Part shown: piece after piece, positions 30,870-40,551 of the stretch
Layout of the letters: every line of letters starts with the position of its first letter
Position numbering within the stretch: position 1 is the stretch's first letter
Assembly: GCA_947177225.1 (NCBI GenBank)
Contig: CAMWTS010000006.1
Location: 1-64,000 of the forward strand
Reading direction: 5' to 3'
Source: an uncultured Alistipes sp.
GTDB lineage: Bacteria > Bacteroidota > Bacteroidia > Bacteroidales > Rikenellaceae
DNA: 64,000 nucleotides
Position numbers and translations under genes: made by a program
Notes under the pieces: model-generated
The model's input: only the letters and a program-made list of their open reading frames with translations
Database searches by the model: none
What the model was told of the DNA's origin: nothing

Positions 30870-31196
30870 TCAATAGTCGTCGTCACCGCCATCGCTCGGC
30901 TCATCTTCTTCCGATGCGCTGTCGGCCAAATCGTCGGCACCCTTCAAGTCGTCGTCGTAGAATCCATCATCGCCGTCCTCCGACGCATCATCGATCTTGA
31001 CATCTATCTTCACCAGATAATACGTGTCCTCCGTCTCGAACGGAACTACATAGAAAAATGTTCCATCGGGCTTGTCGATACGCATCATCACTTCCGCAAA
31101 TCCCAGAGGATAGAGAGCTTTAACCTCGCTTTGCTGTTCGGGCGTGAGGTTATGGAAACTTGTTACCAAACGTTTCTTCTTAGATACTGTCACCAT
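30870..31196 (-). CDS. Conserved hypothetical protein with strongly acidic C-terminus (108 aa)
   Basis: MVTVSKKKRLVTSFHNLTPEQQSEVKALYPLGFAEVMMRIDKPDG...DDDLKGADDLADSASEEDEPSDGGDDDY; start trimmed. Confidence 0.75.
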   Translation of the reverse strand: MVTVSKKKRLVTSFHNLTPEQQSEVKALYPLGFAEVMMRIDKPDGTFFYVVPFETEDTYYLVKIDVKIDDASEDGDDGFYDDDLKGADDLADSASEEDEPSDGGDDDY

Positions 31197-31436
31197 ATAA
31201 TAGATTATCGTAGAAATTTTCCGCAAATATACACAATTTTGAAAATGTGTTAACATCTTTGTGAAAAAATTGTGACCGTCACATATTTTTCCGCCACGAC
31301 ACCTCCACCCAAAACACATGCCGCACATAATCCGTCTGCGCAGTGGCATAAATCGGCCTGCAATCAGCCTCAAAGGCATAACCGCCGCACGCAACAAACG
31401 GTATCGCACGAAGCTCCGAGACATCTTCGGAACAGT

Positions 31437-31543
31437 TGTCATGTCGAACGAAGGTGAGACATCTGGGAAAGACCGAACTGGCAGCATGTTAAAGACAATG
31501 GAAATCGTCTCGCACAGATTTCTCGCTCGCGCTCGAAATGACA
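31437..31543. repeat. Dispersed palindromic element beta, copy 3a
   Basis: TGTCATGTCGAACGAAGGTGAGACATCT...AGATTTCTCGCTCGCGCTCGAAATGACA. Confidence 0.85.
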
Positions 31544-31548
31544 AATGC

Positions 31549-31708
31549 TGTCACTCCGAGGAACCGCAGGCGACGTGGGAGTCTCTTCTGAGTTGTCACT
31601 CCGAGGAGCAGGCTAAGACTGCGACGCGGGAGTCTCGCAGACGTGAGTACTGGTTGCCGCAACAAAAGAGATTCTCACGTCGCGCGTATCGCGCTCCTCA
31701 GAATGACA
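31549..31708. repeat. Element alpha, one truncated half-copy followed by one full copy
   Basis: TGTCACTCCGAGGAACC...GGGAGTCTC (31549-31585), then TGTCACTCCGAGGAGC...GAGATTCTCACGTCGCGCGTATCGCGCTCCTCAGAATGACA (31594-31708). Confidence 0.8.
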
Positions 31709-31717
31709 AACACGCGA

Positions 31718-31825
31718 TGTCATGTCGAACGAATGTGAGACATCTGGGAAAGACTAAACTGGCAGAATGTTAAATGGCTGTGGAAATTGTCGCACACAGA
31801 TTTCTCGCTTACGCTTGAAATGACA
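31718..31825. repeat. Dispersed palindromic element beta, copy 3b
   Basis: TGTCATGTCGAACGAATGTGAGACATCT...AGATTTCTCGCTTACGCTTGAAATGACA. Confidence 0.85.
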
Positions 31826-31861
31826 AAACAATTGGAATAGTCTACTAAGCACCACAACCCC

Positions 31862-31982
31862 TTTTTCGTCAAAAGCGGTATTATGCAATGCAACGCAGGA
31901 GGGAGACGATGGGCTGTACTCGCCGTACTGCCCATTGGCGAGCGACAAGGCGCGGAAGCAGAATGCCGCTTTTCACGAAAAA
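31862..31982. repeat. Palindromic element gamma, copy 3
   Basis: TTTTTCGTCAAAAGCGGTATTATGC ... GCAGAATGCCGCTTTTCACGAAAAA; core ATGGGC-T-GTACTCGCCGTAC-T-GCCCAT. Confidence 0.85.
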
Positions 31983-32043
31983 GACACGGAAAAGTTACGG
32001 AAATTGTGTATATTTACACCAAATATATGATATAAACGCAATC

Positions 32044-34122
32044 ATGGACAAAGAGCGAATAGCCGAGTTAAGAGAAAGACTTGACTATTATAATTATAAA
32101 TATTATGTGGAGAACTCGCCAGAGATAGAGGATTACGAGTTCGACATGCTGCTTAGAGAGTTGCAGGAGTTGGAGGCCAAGAATCCCGATATGTTCGATC
32201 CCAACTCGCCTACGCAGCGCGTGGGCAGCGACATAAGTGCGGAGTTCAAAAGCGTGGAACATAAGTTCCCCATGCTCTCTCTGGCAAATACATATTCGCT
32301 CGATGAACTGCACGAGTGGATAGAGCGCATAGAACGCGAGACGGGCGAGGTGGAGTATGTATGCGAACTGAAATTCGACGGTACGGCCATATCGCTCACA
32401 TACAGCGACGGTTCGCTGCTGCGCGCCGTGACACGCGGCGACGGCACTCGCGGCGACGACGTTACGGCCAACGTCCGCACCATAGGCTCGGTACCGTTGC
32501 ACCTGCGCGGCAACGACTATCCTCCATATTTCGAAATACGCGGAGAGATACTGATGCCATACGCATCATTCGACCGGCTAAATGCCGAACGTGCCGCAGC
32601 CGGCGAACCTCTGTTGGCCAATCCGCGCAACGCTGCGGCAGGCACGCTCAAACAGCTGTCGTCGCAGGTAGTGGCACGCCGCGGACTCGACTGCACGCTA
32701 TATCAGTTAGCCGGCAACGAACTGCCGTCGCACTCCCACTGGGACAATCTGGCCAAGGCGCGCGAGTGGGGATTCAAGATCTCGGATCACATGAAGATAT
32801 GCCGCAACCGCCATCAGATAGATGATTTCATATCCTACTGGGATACCGAGCGCAAGCATCTGCCATTCCCCACCGACGGTGTGGTGATAAAGGTCAATCG
32901 CGACGAGGATCGTCGCAAACTGGGATCGACGGCCAAGGCTCCGCGCTGGGCAGTAGCCTACAAGTTCAAGGCCGAGCGTGCCGCCACAAGATTGCTGAGC
33001 GTCGATTTTCAGGTCGGACGCACCGGAGCCGTGACCCCTGTGGCCAATCTCGAACCGGTGCTGCTGGCAGGAACGGTGGTCAAGCGCGCCACCCTTCACA
33101 ACGCCGAACAGATAGCGCAGCTCGACATACGTGTGGGCGATACGGTATATGTGGAAAAAGGCGGCGAGATCATACCCAAAATAACGGGCATAGAGTTGTC
33201 TGCACGTCCGGCCGACAGCCGCGAGTTCGAATATATCACCGAGTGTCCCGAATGCGGAACGCCGCTGGTGCGCTACGAGGGTGAAGCCAAGCACTACTGC
33301 CCCAACCAGAGCCACTGCCGGCCGCAGATCCTGGGTCGCATAGAACACTTCGTCGGACGGCGCGCCATGGACATCGAGGGGCTGGGCGGAGAGACTGTCG
33401 AGCTGCTGTGGCAAAACGACATGCTGCACGACATAGCCGACATCTACTCGCTTCGCGGCGAACGGCTCGCCACACTGCCACGGCTGGGCGAGAAGTCGGC
33501 AGCCAACATCATGCAGAGCATCGACGCTTCGCGCAAGGTGCCTTTCGCACGCGTGCTCTTCGCTCTGGGAATAAGATTCGTCGGCGAGACGACGGCCAAG
33601 TATCTGGCCTCGCATTTCCGCACGCTCGATGCCGTCATGGCTGCCGACAGCGAACAGCTTGCCGAGGCCGAGGAGGTGGGAGCCAAGATCGCCGAATCGA
33701 TCGTCGAATACTTCGCCGACGAGGATAACCGCCGTATCGTCGAACGTCTCAGAGAGGCCGGATTGCAGTTCGAGATCGAGGAGCGGACATTGGCATCGGA
33801 GTCGCTGAGCGGCAAGAGTTTCGTCATATCGGGCAAATTCGCCGACCACTCGCGCGACGAGATGAAGGCACTGGTCGAGTCGCACGGAGGGCGCAATCTC
33901 GCCGCCGTGTCGGCCAACGTCGACTACATCGTGGCGGGCGAAAACATGGGACCCGCCAAACTGCAAAAAGCCAAGAAGCTGGGCATCGAGATCATCTCCG
34001 AGCAGGAGCTGATGCAGATGATAGGCAATCAGGAGCAAACTGTCATGCCGCATGCCGGCACGACACCGGCCGCGGAAAAGGAAGAGAAGAGCGATCGGCC
34101 GATACAGGGATCGCTGTTTTAA
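32044..34122 (+). CDS. ligA: NAD-dependent DNA ligase
   Basis: ERIAELRERLDYYNYKYYVENSPEIEDYEFDMLLRELQELE, CELKFDGTAISLTY (KxDG), BRCT C-terminus; start trimmed to 32044. Confidence 0.96.
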   Translation: MDKERIAELRERLDYYNYKYYVENSPEIEDYEFDMLLRELQELEAKNPDMFDPNSPTQRVGSDISAEFKSVEHKFPMLSLANTYSLDELHEWIERIERETGEVEYVCELKFDGTAISLTYSDGSLLRAVTRGDGTRGDDVTANVRTIGSVPLHLRGNDYPPYFEIRGEILMPYASFDRLNAERAAAGEPLLANPRNAAAGTLKQLSSQVVARRGLDCTLYQLAGNELPSHSHWDNLAKAREWGFKISDHMKICRNRHQIDDFISYWDTERKHLPFPTDGVVIKVNRDEDRRKLGSTAKAPRWAVAYKFKAERAATRLLSVDFQVGRTGAVTPVANLEPVLLAGTVVKRATLHNAEQIAQLDIRVGDTVYVEKGGEIIPKITGIELSARPADSREFEYITECPECGTPLVRYEGEAKHYCPNQSHCRPQILGRIEHFVGRRAMDIEGLGGETVELLWQNDMLHDIADIYSLRGERLATLPRLGEKSAANIMQSIDASRKVPFARVLFALGIRFVGETTAKYLASHFRTLDAVMAADSEQLAEAEEVGAKIAESIVEYFADEDNRRIVERLREAGLQFEIEERTLASESLSGKSFVISGKFADHSRDEMKALVESHGGRNLAAVSANVDYIVAGENMGPAKLQKAKKLGIEIISEQELMQMIGNQEQTVMPHAGTTPAAEKEEKSDRPIQGSLF

Positions 34123-34144
34123 ACATACGAAAACAACATCGGTT

Positions 34145-35035
34145 ATGAAAGATATGAGATTCAGAGGTGTAGGCGTAGCACTCGTCACACCGTTCACAGC
34201 AGAGTCCGAGGTGGATTACGCTGCATTGGAGCGCATGGTGGAGCACGTCACAGAGGGAGGCGCAGACTACATAGTGGCACTCGGTTCGACAGCCGAAGCC
34301 GCCACGCTTCGCGCCAACGAGCGCGAAGAGGTATTGCGTTTCATCATTGATCGCAATGCAGGACGGCTGCCGATAGTGGCCGGCGTGGGAGGCAACTTCA
34401 CGCAGGGCGTTACAGAACAGCTCGGCACGATGAACCTCGACGGCGTCGATGCTATTTTGAGCGTAACGCCATTCTACAACAAACCCTCGCAGGAGGGGTT
34501 GTACCGCCACTTCTCGGCCATTGCCCAAGCCTCGCCCCGCCCTGTCATACTCTACAACGTACCGGGACGCACCGGCATCAACATGACTGCCCAGACCACG
34601 CTGCGCATCGCTCGCGACAACAGCAACGTAATAGGAATAAAGGAGGCATCGGGCGACATCGAACAGATGCAGCGCATAATCGACGGCCGCAGCGACGATT
34701 TTCTCGTCATATCGGGCGACGATGCACTGACTGTCGAGCTTATGCGCCGCGGAGGCGACGGCGTCATATCGGTAGCGGCCAATGCCTTTCCCCGACGTTT
34801 CACCGACTGCATAGCCAAGGCGGCACAAGGGCTTTTCGACGAAGCCGACAAGGCATTCGCCCCCCTTGCCCAGGCGTGCGAGGCACTCTTTGCCGAGGGC
34901 AATCCCACGGGCGTGAAGTGCATGCTTTCGGTCATGGGGCTTGCCGGCGACAAGGTGCGCCTGCCACTGACCGAGGGCAGCGAATCGCTGCGCGAGCGAT
35001 TCGCAAAACTGGTGGCCGAATACGAATTGCGATAA
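34145..35035 (+). CDS. dapA: 4-hydroxy-tetrahydrodipicolinate synthase
   Basis: GVGVALVTPFTAESEVDYAALERMVEH, LGSTAEAATL, TPFYNKPSQEGLYRHF, ILYNVPGRTGINM. Confidence 0.95.
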   Translation: MKDMRFRGVGVALVTPFTAESEVDYAALERMVEHVTEGGADYIVALGSTAEAATLRANEREEVLRFIIDRNAGRLPIVAGVGGNFTQGVTEQLGTMNLDGVDAILSVTPFYNKPSQEGLYRHFSAIAQASPRPVILYNVPGRTGINMTAQTTLRIARDNSNVIGIKEASGDIEQMQRIIDGRSDDFLVISGDDALTVELMRRGGDGVISVAANAFPRRFTDCIAKAAQGLFDEADKAFAPLAQACEALFAEGNPTGVKCMLSVMGLAGDKVRLPLTEGSESLRERFAKLVAEYELR

Positions 35036-35067
35036 TTTTTGCGTTATTGGGTAAAAACAGTTGATCG

Positions 35068-35823
35068 ATGAAAAGAGTTTTGCTTCTGTTGATTCTCATC
35101 ACACCCCTTGCCCTGTCGGCACAGCAGACCGATACGCAGAATCTGCGCATACCCGACGAGGAGGATATCGCCATGCGCACGATGGACGCATCGTCGCCAT
35201 ACTATTACACCAATCTGATGTTGAAGTATCGCCACGGTACGGCTCCGCTATCGGCCGAGGAGTATTACTACCTCTACTACGGTTACGCCTATCAGACCGA
35301 CTACCGCCCATTTGCCAACAACGCGGCACTGGATCAGATGCTCGCTGTCATGGCAGGCATCAACCCCGACCAGCCGCAGGTGGGACAGTTGGAATCGCTT
35401 ATCGAATACGGCACCGAGGCCTTGGAGATCGATCCGTTCAGCCCCAAGGTGCTCAACATGATGGCATATGCCTACGGCGCACTCGGCGACACGCAGCGCG
35501 AACAGCTCTACTTCAACCATCTCAACGGCATCTTGCAGACCATAGAGTCGACCGGCACCGGGCTCAAAGAGAATCTGCCGTGGCATGTACTTCTGTTCTC
35601 GCACGCCTACGATCTTCTGGCTTCGAAGGGCTATCTCTACAACGAGGGGCGCATCATAAGCCGCACGGTGCAGTATGTTCCGCTCAAAGAGAAGACCTAC
35701 GACAAGAAAAAGGGCTTCTACTTCGATTACAGCCGCGTCTACCGCAACAAGCCCGACGATGTGGAGATAAAGCGCGACCGCACATGGCAGTTCAACAATC
35801 TCAAACCCAGAAAATATAAATAA
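35068..35823 (+). CDS. DUF4919-like secreted protein
   Basis: Signal peptide; YYTNLMLKYRHGTAPLSAEEYYYLYYGYAYQTDYRPF typical of this family. Confidence 0.75.
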   Translation: MKRVLLLLILITPLALSAQQTDTQNLRIPDEEDIAMRTMDASSPYYYTNLMLKYRHGTAPLSAEEYYYLYYGYAYQTDYRPFANNAALDQMLAVMAGINPDQPQVGQLESLIEYGTEALEIDPFSPKVLNMMAYAYGALGDTQREQLYFNHLNGILQTIESTGTGLKENLPWHVLLFSHAYDLLASKGYLYNEGRIISRTVQYVPLKEKTYDKKKGFYFDYSRVYRNKPDDVEIKRDRTWQFNNLKPRKYK

Positions 35824-35863
35824 ACCTCACAGCACGGCTCCACCCCGCCGACAATCTTGAACG

Positions 35864-37351
35864 ATGAAACTCAGACTCGCACATACGATTCTTCTCGCGA
35901 CGGTTTTTCTGGCAGGCATCGCCTGCCGCAAGGAATCCGACAAGCCGGCACCGATCATCTCGGTCGACAAAACGCACATCGTCATAGGTTCGGCGCCTCA
36001 ACGGGTGAGCTTCGGCTATCGGCTGTCGAATGTCGACGAACGAGAGTCGATATTCATATCGGTCACAGCCGACGACGAGTGGGTGACCGACATCGATCCG
36101 AGTGCCGAAAACGAGATATCGTTCCTGGTCGAAGGCAACGACCGGCTCGTAACACGCTCCACAACACTGCACGTGGTATATCCGGGTGCCACAGGCGTCG
36201 ACATTTCGATCGACCAGCTGCCCGCCCCACCAGTCGAAGCCGAGCAGACGCTGATCTACTACTTTATGGGAACGAGCCTCGGACGTTTCTTCGACTACAA
36301 CATCGACGATACCAAGACAGCCATTGCCGACGACATACTCGGCCAAAGCCGCGTGATCTGCATGCGTCAGAAATCGCGCACCGAGGCCGTCATTTGCGAA
36401 CTGCGATACGACCCTATCAATGGCTGCACAGAGCTGCCGATAGACGACATCGAAATTCCGTCCACGCAGCTTACGGCCGACGACATGGCTGCCCATCTGC
36501 GCCGCATAATAGAGATAGCTCCGGCACGCCGCTACGGTTTGATCGTGGCCGGGCACTCCACCGGCTGGGTTACCAAAGATGCCGACAACGACTCTCCGAC
36601 CATATTCGACATGCGGCCGCACCTCGACGCATGGAGACCTGCGCCCGAGGCTGAGATCACGCGAACATTCGGCGAGAGCAACGTCAAGATGGATATAGAG
36701 GAGATTGCCGAAGGCATATCGGGGGCAGGCGTAGAATTCGACTACATACTGTTCGACGCATGTTTCATGTCCAACATCGAGGCATTGTACGACCTGCGTC
36801 ACGCCACCCGGTATATAATAGCTTCACCGTGCGAGATAATGGGACGCGGATTTCCATATCACCGCACGCTGCCCCACCTGATGGCCGACCAGGGGCGTCA
36901 AAGCGATCTTGTAAAGGCTGCCGAGAGCTATTGGCTATACTATCGCGACGAGTATCTGGGTGCCGCCCGATGCGGCTCGATAGCACTTATCGATTGCTCG
37001 GAACTGGAATCGCTGGCCGATGTCACGCGCACGCTGCTGGCTACGGCATCGGACGATTACGACGCCTCAGCATTACAGACCTACGAGGGGCAGACGCCCC
37101 ACACGTTTTTCGACTTCGGAGAGTTCTGCTCGGTGGCTGCCACCGATCAGGCTGCACTCGACCGGTTCGAGGAGCAGCTGTCGCGATGCGTTGTCGCGGC
37201 ATACACACTGCCAACATTCTACTCGGCTCTGGGCGCATACGGCACCTATTCGATCGACACAGATGTCTATTCAGGCATAACCACCTCGCTGCCGAGCAGC
37301 CGTTACAGCGACGCCATCAGATCGACGTCGTGGTGGAAAGCTACTCATTAG
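35864..37351 (+). CDS. Clostripain (C11)-family peptidase lipoprotein with N-terminal BACON-like domain
   Basis: Lipobox LAGIAC; TADDEWVTD...NDRLVTRSTTLHV...DISIDQLP BACON-like; GLIVAGHSTGW and FDACFMSNIEALYDLR catalytic His/Cys motifs. Confidence 0.82.
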   Translation: MKLRLAHTILLATVFLAGIACRKESDKPAPIISVDKTHIVIGSAPQRVSFGYRLSNVDERESIFISVTADDEWVTDIDPSAENEISFLVEGNDRLVTRSTTLHVVYPGATGVDISIDQLPAPPVEAEQTLIYYFMGTSLGRFFDYNIDDTKTAIADDILGQSRVICMRQKSRTEAVICELRYDPINGCTELPIDDIEIPSTQLTADDMAAHLRRIIEIAPARRYGLIVAGHSTGWVTKDADNDSPTIFDMRPHLDAWRPAPEAEITRTFGESNVKMDIEEIAEGISGAGVEFDYILFDACFMSNIEALYDLRHATRYIIASPCEIMGRGFPYHRTLPHLMADQGRQSDLVKAAESYWLYYRDEYLGAARCGSIALIDCSELESLADVTRTLLATASDDYDASALQTYEGQTPHTFFDFGEFCSVAATDQAALDRFEEQLSRCVVAAYTLPTFYSALGAYGTYSIDTDVYSGITTSLPSSRYSDAIRSTSWWKATH

Positions 37352-38693
37352 CAGCGCGATAGATATCGCGCAGACGATGCGACATGATATATTGCAACAC
37401 CCCGCGCAGAAGCATATACATGGTAAAAGCGCACCACAGAGCATCGTTGCCCATAAACGACCGCAAACCGTAGAAAATGGCAAAGTAGCACAGTGTCGAT
37501 AGCAGCATCGAATCGCGCATTATGCGGCTTCGCGTGGCTCCCACCATGATGCCGTCCATTATAAAGGGCATCGACGCAGCTATGGGTATGAGTATCACCC
37601 AACCTATATAGCGTCCAGCCACCTCGGTCAATATTGCAATGTCGCCGCTGTCGGGATTGACTATCGCAGCCAGAATATCGCGCCACCAGCCCACATACAC
37701 CCCCACGAATACGACCGACACCAACGCACACCACACGATGCACAACCGTATGCAGCGACGAAGCGACACGCCGTCGCGCGCGCCGATGAAACGTCCGGTA
37801 AGTGCCTCGGCGGCATAGGCGAAGCCATCGTTCATATACGAGAACAGAGTGAAGAGCTGCAACAGCAGCGTGTTGACGGCGAGAATCGTTTCATCGCCCA
37901 TATGAGCCGAAGCTACGGTGAAGAATGTGTATACGGCCACGATACAGAATGTGCGTACCATGATGTCGACATTGATTCTAAAAAACCGTTTCATGGCCTC
38001 CATGTCGATCACCTCGCGCCAGGGCACGCGCACGATACGGCTGCGGAATCGCCATAATATGACGACCGTCATCACGCCGACACCCGTCCACTGCGCCACC
38101 ACCGAGGCCAGAGCAATACCCGAAAGTCCCATCGACCCCACAATCGAAAACATATAGCTGCCGGCGATGTGTATTATATTCACCGTTATGGCCACTATCA
38201 TCGGCACCACGGCATTCTGCATACCCGTAAGCCAACCGTTCAATCCGAAGAGCATGATACCTGCGGGCACAGCCCATATGCGCGTGTAGAAATAGTCGCG
38301 GATCATCGTGTCCTGCTCCACGGAGCTGCCGCCCATGGCCATCACCGACAACTCGCCTATGGGATATTGCATCAGCAGTGCCAACACACCGATGCCAAGT
38401 GCCACGACCACTGCGCGCCACAGCATCAGGCTCTGTTCGCGACTGTTGCCGGCACCGAACGCCTGCGCCGTGAGTCCGCTCGTACCCATGCGTATGAACG
38501 AACAGTTCCAATATATGAAGTTGAATATGGTCACACCGATCTGCAATGCACCGATAGCCGTCACCGAGCTGCCGCCTACACGACCGGCAATAGCCGTCGA
38601 CACGAGTCCCATGAGCGGCACCGTTATGTTGGAGATGATGTTGGGTATGGCTATGCGTAGTATCTGTCTGTTCATATCATCAATGTTTATCAC
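37341..38693 (-). CDS. MATE-family efflux transporter
   Basis: 12-TM; MINIDDMNRQILRIAIPNIISNITVPLMGLVSTAIAGRVGGSSVTAIGALQIG. Confidence 0.9.
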   Translation of the reverse strand: MINIDDMNRQILRIAIPNIISNITVPLMGLVSTAIAGRVGGSSVTAIGALQIGVTIFNFIYWNCSFIRMGTSGLTAQAFGAGNSREQSLMLWRAVVVALGIGVLALLMQYPIGELSVMAMGGSSVEQDTMIRDYFYTRIWAVPAGIMLFGLNGWLTGMQNAVVPMIVAITVNIIHIAGSYMFSIVGSMGLSGIALASVVAQWTGVGVMTVVILWRFRSRIVRVPWREVIDMEAMKRFFRINVDIMVRTFCIVAVYTFFTVASAHMGDETILAVNTLLLQLFTLFSYMNDGFAYAAEALTGRFIGARDGVSLRRCIRLCIVWCALVSVVFVGVYVGWWRDILAAIVNPDSGDIAILTEVAGRYIGWVILIPIAASMPFIMDGIMVGATRSRIMRDSMLLSTLCYFAIFYGLRSFMGNDALWCAFTMYMLLRGVLQYIMSHRLRDIYRAANE

Positions 38694-38862
38694 GCGACAA
38701 AGTTAAGCATTATTGGAATACGCTCGCCCGCAAGCATCACAATAATCCTGCGACGGAGGGCATTTATCCTGCCACGATGCTGCGTCGGCATGTGTAATGC
38801 GCTGATAATGTTCGCCGAATGCCGGCTGCGCCTTTTTGTGGCATACATATTGGAGAAAAGCG

Positions 38863-38892
38863 TTGCATATCAAAAAATTTAGCTTACCTTTG
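38863..38892 (+). promoter_or_regulatory. Consensus bacteroidetes promoter upstream of the rluB-like gene
   Basis: TTG-N19-TACCTTTG. Confidence 0.7.
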
Positions 38893-38915
38893 TCGCACTT
38901 TAATATATCATAAAG

Positions 38916-40256
38916 ATGAAAAATTACAACACAGACTCAACGGCCAACGTTTCGCGTTTCGCTCGCGACAAACGTCAGCGCATCAGCTCTACCGAGCGCG
39001 TTGAGCGCAATCCTCGCCCTCAGCGCGACGCCGACGACGCAGGATACCGACAGGGCTTCGGTCACAAGCCCGCAGTAAAACGTGCATCGTTCAATCCCAA
39101 TTTCACCGACGACAACCGTCCCCACTCGCATGGCAAGCCCTTCCGCAGCGGTCGCACGGAGAACGACCGTCAGGATCGTCGTTTCTCGTCGGCACAGCGC
39201 AACGAGCACACCCGCGGCGACGAGAGCCGTCCGTCATACGGCCGATACGACGATCGCCGCAGCACCGACCGACGCTTCAACGAGCGTCCGGCATACAAGA
39301 AGAATTTCTCGGATCGCAATCGCACCGCCGACCAGGAGGTCGATGGCAACCGCATAGATCGCGCACCCGCACAACGCCCGTCATACCGCAACGGTTCGTC
39401 GGCTCACAAGAGCGAACGACGCAACAACGTCACACGCACGTTCACGAAGCAGAGCGGTCGCGACGGGGGCAAACGCTCGTTCGCACGCAAGGGCGACGAT
39501 CGTCCGCGCTCGTATCCCAAGTACAATCCCAATGCGCAGACGGGTGAGATACGTCTCAACCGCTTCATCTCGCAGTCGGGCATCTGCTCGCGCCGCGAGG
39601 CCGACGACTTCATCACGGCAGGTGTGGTGACGGTCAACGGAGTAGTGGTCACTGAGCTGGGAACCAAGATCATGCCTACCGACGAGGTGCGTTTCAACGA
39701 CGAACGTCTCCAAGGCGAGAAGAATGTATATCTGGTACTCAACAAACCCAAGGGATACGTCACCTCGCTCGAAGATCCCCACGCCGACAAGACGGTGATG
39801 GAGCTGGTCAAGGGCGCATGCACCGAACGTATCTATCCGGTGGGTCGTCTCGACAAGAACTCTCTGGGATTGTTGCTCTTCACCAACGACGGCGATCTGA
39901 CCAAGCAGCTCACCCACCCCTCTTACCGCAAGAAGAAGATCTATCAGGTATCGCTCGACAAAGCATTGACGCGTGCCGACATGGATACGCTCACGCAGGG
40001 CATCACACTCGAAGACGGCGAGATATATGCCGACGAAGTGGCCTACGTCGACGAAAACAAGAAAGAGGTGGGAGTGGAGATCCACTCAGGCCGCAACCGT
40101 ATCGTGCGACGCATGTTCGAGCATCTGGGCTACTCGGTACAGAAACTCGACCGCGTCTACTACGCCGGTCTGACCAAGAAGAACCTCAAACGCGGCGCAT
40201 GGCGTTTCCTGACGCGCGATGAGGTGATGCGTCTGAAAACCGGACAGTACGAATAA
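38916..40256 (+). CDS. rluB: RluB/RsuA-type pseudouridine synthase with ~190-aa Arg/Asp-rich N-terminal extension
   Basis: S4 domain IRLNRFISQSGICSRREADDFITAGVVTVNG; LNKPKGYVTSLEDP; PVGRLDKNSLGLLLFTNDGDL; GRNRIVRRMFEHLGY. Confidence 0.92.
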   Translation: MKNYNTDSTANVSRFARDKRQRISSTERVERNPRPQRDADDAGYRQGFGHKPAVKRASFNPNFTDDNRPHSHGKPFRSGRTENDRQDRRFSSAQRNEHTRGDESRPSYGRYDDRRSTDRRFNERPAYKKNFSDRNRTADQEVDGNRIDRAPAQRPSYRNGSSAHKSERRNNVTRTFTKQSGRDGGKRSFARKGDDRPRSYPKYNPNAQTGEIRLNRFISQSGICSRREADDFITAGVVTVNGVVVTELGTKIMPTDEVRFNDERLQGEKNVYLVLNKPKGYVTSLEDPHADKTVMELVKGACTERIYPVGRLDKNSLGLLLFTNDGDLTKQLTHPSYRKKKIYQVSLDKALTRADMDTLTQGITLEDGEIYADEVAYVDENKKEVGVEIHSGRNRIVRRMFEHLGYSVQKLDRVYYAGLTKKNLKRGAWRFLTRDEVMRLKTGQYE

Positions 40257-40270
40257 TCCGCATACCGCAC

Positions 40271-40311
40271 AATCAAAAGAGTCGCTCCTGCATGGGGCGA
40301 CTCTTTTGATT
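40271..40311. terminator. Bidirectional-looking terminator after the rluB-like gene
   Basis: AATCAAAAGAGTCGC-N11-GCGACTCTTTTGATT, 15-bp stem. Confidence 0.8.
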
Positions 40312-40551
40312 TACCTCTTTTTACTCAACATATGGCGGCTGCCGAAACCTCTCCGAACCGGAGGCATCGGCACGATATCTGTCCTGCCCGCATAAGGGGG
40401 GGGGCAGCAGTCGGCTTTCACGAGCGAAAATGACGCAACGGTCAGCAGATCATCGAATCTGCGTCATAATTTACATATGTCTATAATTGAATACCGCCCC
40501 GACAAGAATCCGGATATTTAGTCGTAAATCGATGGTCATCGGGATATAATT

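Noticed and set aside
31888-32043. N-terminal extension of ligA encoded by the gamma repeat
   Set aside because: The conserved ligase N-terminus begins at ATG 32044; the upstream part is repeat-derived
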